In this document: one piece after another, positions 62,011-64,000 of the stretch
Layout: each line of letters begins with the position of its first letter
Numbering within the stretch: the stretch's first letter is position 1
Assembly: GCF_024298965.1 (NCBI RefSeq)
Contig: NZ_CP085193.1
Coordinates: forward strand, 7,440,001-7,504,000
From: Streptomyces rapamycinicus NRRL 5491
Lineage (GTDB): Bacteria; Actinomycetota; Actinomycetes; Streptomycetales; Streptomycetaceae
DNA: 64,000 nucleotides
Direction of reading: 5' to 3'
Notes under the pieces: generated by a model
The model's input: only the letters and a program-made list of their open reading frames with translations
Database searches by the model: none
Told to the model about the DNA's origin: nothing
Position numbers and translations under genes: made by a program

Positions 62011-63171
62011 GTGACACGCAAGACAGTGCGGATCGCCATGAACGGTGTGACCGGCCGGATGGGCTACCGCCAGCACCTCGTCCGCTCTCTCCTCGCCCTT
62101 CGCGAACAGGGCGGCCTGGACCTCGGCGACGGCACCGTGCTGTGGCCCGAGCCGCTGCTCGTCGGCCGCCGGGAGCACGCGCTCAAGGAGATCGCCGAGC
62201 ACCACGGCCTCGACCCGGTCGCGGACGTCTCGACCGACCTGGACGCCGTGCTCGCGGACGACGGCGTCGACATCTACTTCGACGCGCAGGTCACCGCCGC
62301 CCGCGAGGAGGCCATCAAGAAGGCCATCGCGGCGGGCAAGCACATCTACACCGAGAAGCCGACCGCCACCGGTCTGGAGGGCGCCCTGGAGCTGGCCCGG
62401 CTGGCCCAGGCGGCGGGCGTCAAGCACGGGGTCGTCCAGGACAAGATCTTCCTGCCGGGGCTGCTGAAGCTGAAGCGCCTCATCGACGGCGGCTTCTTCG
62501 GCAGAATCCTTTCCGTGCGCGGGGAGTTCGGCTACTGGGTCTTCGAGGGCGACTGGCAGGCCGCCCAGCGGCCCTCCTGGAACTACCGCGCCGAGGACGG
62601 CGGCGGCATCGTCTCCGACATGTTCCCGCACTGGGAGTATGTGCTGCACGAGCTGTTCGGCCCCGTGCGCACCGTCCAGGCGCAGGCCGCCACCCACATC
62701 CCGACCCGCTGGGACGAGCGCGGCAAGCCGTACGAGGCCACCGCCGACGACTCTGCCTACGGCGTCTTCCAGCTCGAGGGCGGCGTCATCGCCCAGATCA
62801 ACTCCTCCTGGGCGGTCCGGGTGAACCGCGACGAGCTGGTGGAGTTCCAGGTCGACGGCACCGAGGGCTCGGCCGTCGCGGGCCTGCGCAACTGCCGCGT
62901 CCAGCACCGCTCGCACACCCCCAAGCCGGTCTGGAACCCCGATCTGCCCGCCACCGAGGCGTTCCGCGACCAGTGGCAGCAGGTGCCGGACAACGAGGAG
63001 TTCGACAACGGCTTCAAGGCACAGTGGGAGCTCTTCCTGCGCCATGTCGCGCTCGACGAGCCCTGGCGCTGGGACCTGGTGGCCGGGGCGCGCGGCGTCC
63101 AGCTCGCCGAACTGGGCCTGAAGTCGTCGGCGGAGGGCCGCCGTCTCGACGTGCCGGAGCTGAGCCTGTGA
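62011..63171 (+). CDS. Gfo/Idh/MocA-family oxidoreductase (second)
   Basis: A 386-residue NAD(P)-dependent oxidoreductase. GTG at 62011 has GAGGAGAAG upstream. The N-terminus is VRIAMNGVTGRMGYRQHLVRSLLALREQGGL, with the Rossmann loop GVTGRMG. HIYTEKPTATGLEGALELARLAQ carries the EKP lysine motif. The C-terminal domain has GEFGYWVFEGDWQAAQRPSWNYRAEDGGGIVSDMFPHWEYVLHELFG. Differs in subfamily from the operon-1 enzyme, so the two may act on successive intermediates or opposite directions. Its TGA stop overlaps a mini-ORF start (GTGA). Confidence 0.92.
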   Translation: MTRKTVRIAMNGVTGRMGYRQHLVRSLLALREQGGLDLGDGTVLWPEPLLVGRREHALKEIAEHHGLDPVADVSTDLDAVLADDGVDIYFDAQVTAAREEAIKKAIAAGKHIYTEKPTATGLEGALELARLAQAAGVKHGVVQDKIFLPGLLKLKRLIDGGFFGRILSVRGEFGYWVFEGDWQAAQRPSWNYRAEDGGGIVSDMFPHWEYVLHELFGPVRTVQAQAATHIPTRWDERGKPYEATADDSAYGVFQLEGGVIAQINSSWAVRVNRDELVEFQVDGTEGSAVAGLRNCRVQHRSHTPKPVWNPDLPATEAFRDQWQQVPDNEEFDNGFKAQWELFLRHVALDEPWRWDLVAGARGVQLAELGLKSSAEGRRLDVPELSL

Positions 63172-63209
63172 CCATCCACCGCCTGGACGTACCGGAGCCG
63201 AGCCTGTGA
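63168..63209 (+). CDS. 13-residue mini-ORF 1 in GTGA relay
   Basis: GTG at 63168 overlaps the oxidoreductase TGA by GTGA. It encodes VTIHRLDVPEPSL and stops with TGA at 63207-63209. The sequence fuses the aldolase start (VTIH) with the oxidoreductase end (RLDVPELSL). It is too short for a domain. If translated, it would pass ribosomes from the oxidoreductase to the next mini-ORF by termination-reinitiation. Confidence 0.5.
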   Translation: MTIHRLDVPEPSL

Positions 63210-63247
63210 CCATCCACCGCCTGGACGTACCGGAGCCGAGCCTGTGA
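63206..63247 (+). CDS. 13-residue mini-ORF 2 in GTGA relay
   Basis: GTG at 63206 overlaps the stop of mini-ORF 1. It encodes the same peptide VTIHRLDVPEPSL. Its TGA at 63245-63247 overlaps the GTG of the DUF993 gene (63244). The period of 38 equals 14 codons minus the 4-bp overlap, so coupling is kept in each copy. Confidence 0.5.
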   Translation: MTIHRLDVPEPSL

Positions 63248-64000
63248 CCATCCACCTTCCCGCGCCGGGCGGTACGACCCGCGCCTACGAACCCCGCACC
63301 GAACCGCTGTCACCGACCCCCGGCGCCCCCTTCACCTCCCGCGTCGTCTTCTCGGCCGCCCATGTGGTGGCCGACCCGTACGCCGATGTGACCCCCGACA
63401 GCCCGGCCGCCGTGGACTGGGACGCCACCCTGGCCTTCCGCCGCCACCTGTGGTCCCACGGGCTGGGCGTGGCCGAGGCCATGGACACCGCCCAGCGCGG
63501 TATGGGCCTGGACTGGGCGGGCGCCGCCGAGCTGATCCGCCGCTCGGCGGCCGAGGCGAAGGCGGCCGGCGGCCGGATCGCCTGCGGCGTCGGCACCGAC
63601 CAGCTGGCCGCCACCGAGATCGGCTATCCGTACGGCCTGGACGAGGTCCGGGCCGCGTACGAGGAGCAGCTGGCCGTCTGCGAGGAATCCGGCGCCCAGG
63701 CCATCCTGATGGCCTCGCGCGCCCTGTGCGCCGTGGCCAAGGGCCCCGAGGACTACCTCGAGGTCTACGGCCATCTGCTGCGCCAGTCCGCCGAGCCGGT
63801 GATCCTGCACTGGCTCGGCCCGATGTTCGACCCGGCCCTGGAGGGCTACTGGGGCAGCACCGACCTGGACGCGGCCACCCGTACCTTCCTCGACGTCATC
63901 GCCGCCCACCCCGACAAGATCGACGGCATCAAGGTCTCCCTGCTGGACGCACAGCGCGAGATCGACCTGCGGCGCAAACTGCCGGACGGCGTGCGCTGCT
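63244..64000 (+). CDS. DUF993 / dihydrodipicolinate-synthase-like aldolase, partial (runs off right edge)
   Basis: The first 252 residues of a TIM-barrel protein, from GTG 63244 (VTIHLPAPGGTTRAYEPRTEPL). Segments fit the DUF993 branch of the DHDPS/N-acetylneuraminate-lyase superfamily: FSAAHVVADPYADVTPDSPAAVDWDATLAFRRHLWSHGLGVAEAMDTAQRG, ACGVGTDQLA, AILMASRALCAV, and DGIKVSLLDAQ with the probable Schiff-base Lys. It likely cleaves or condenses a keto-acid sugar derivative. It follows the second oxidoreductase via the mini-ORF relay. The C-terminus is outside the window. Confidence 0.85.
   Translation, partial: MTIHLPAPGGTTRAYEPRTEPLSPTPGAPFTSRVVFSAAHVVADPYADVTPDSPAAVDWDATLAFRRHLWSHGLGVAEAMDTAQRGMGLDWAGAAELIRRSAAEAKAAGGRIACGVGTDQLAATEIGYPYGLDEVRAAYEEQLAVCEESGAQAILMASRALCAVAKGPEDYLEVYGHLLRQSAEPVILHWLGPMFDPALEGYWGSTDLDAATRTFLDVIAAHPDKIDGIKVSLLDAQREIDLRRKLPDGVRC

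Larger units (their letters stand above)
63134..63256 (+). repeat. 38-bp tandem repeat at the oxidoreductase/aldolase junction
   Basis: The segment GACGTACCGGAGCCGAGCCTGTGACCATCCACCGCCTG (38 bp, given here as its period) occurs nearly three times. AGCCTGTGACCATCCACC starts at 63163, 63201 and 63239. The first copy encodes the end of the oxidoreductase and the last overlaps the aldolase start. Each copy contains a GTGA stop/start overlap. Confidence 0.95.

Overview
The window reads as Streptomyces chromosome. Coding DNA is very GC-rich with G/C at third codon positions, GTG starts are common, and genes are coupled by ATGA/GTGA overlaps. The developmental regulator adpA sits directly upstream of the oligoribonuclease gene, an order known from Streptomyces. 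Rare TTA (bldA-type) codons occur in adpA and in four other genes.

Layout, left to right. (1) 1-640: a HAD hydrolase cut by the window edge, an integrase N-terminal stub and tRNA-His, the scar of an integrative element. (2) 748-10203: orn, adpA, a small membrane protein, a universal stress protein, glmS, a DUF4429/SHOCT protein and a secreted GH20 hexosaminidase with a candidate DasR (dre) site; this is an aminosugar and development region. (3) 10475-19444: a branched-chain/leucine acyl-CoA catabolism cluster: acyl-CoA dehydrogenase, HMG-CoA lyase, biotin-dependent carboxylase alpha and beta chains, a divergent TetR regulator, a second acyl-CoA dehydrogenase and a TesB thioesterase. (4) 19500-29306: a putative phosphatase, DEAD-box helicase and cold-shock gene, an ArsR/SRPBCC pair, a decayed ATPase/XRE-DUF5753/DUF397 locus, an alpha/beta hydrolase with a membrane acyltransferase, and a two-component system. 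(5) 29470-43374: a secreted GH65 trehalase-like enzyme, an AraC regulator, a map/XRE divergent pair, a four-domain fused ABC exporter, an S37 peptidase and a GH3 lipoprotein. (6) 43634-52170: a macrolide-type glycosyltransferase, a TnpB remnant, a sugar isomerase-like TIM barrel, a methyltransferase, a MarR-GNAT fusion, an XRE-TPR regulator and two small coupled genes. (7) 52215-64000: a LacI-controlled carbohydrate cluster.

The most interesting part is region 7. A LacI repressor diverges from a nine-gene operon: Gfo/Idh/MocA oxidoreductase, DUF6807, cupin, ABC sugar importer (binding protein and two permeases), DUF624 protein and a Tat-exported enzyme of unknown specificity. A second operon follows, with another Gfo/Idh/MocA oxidoreductase and a DHDPS-like DUF993 aldolase. 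Both operons carry the same arrangement of promoter and (G/C)NAAGCGCTTAC operator. No recognisable glycoside hydrolase or sugar kinase is present, so an oxidation/elimination route for an unknown (oligo)saccharide is a reasonable hypothesis. At the oxidoreductase/aldolase junction a 38-bp tandem triplication creates two 13-residue mini-ORFs chained by GTGA stop/start overlaps.

Intergenic DNA carries several repeats: a dispersed hairpin module in four places and tandem arrays with 19, 20, 38 and 50 bp periods.
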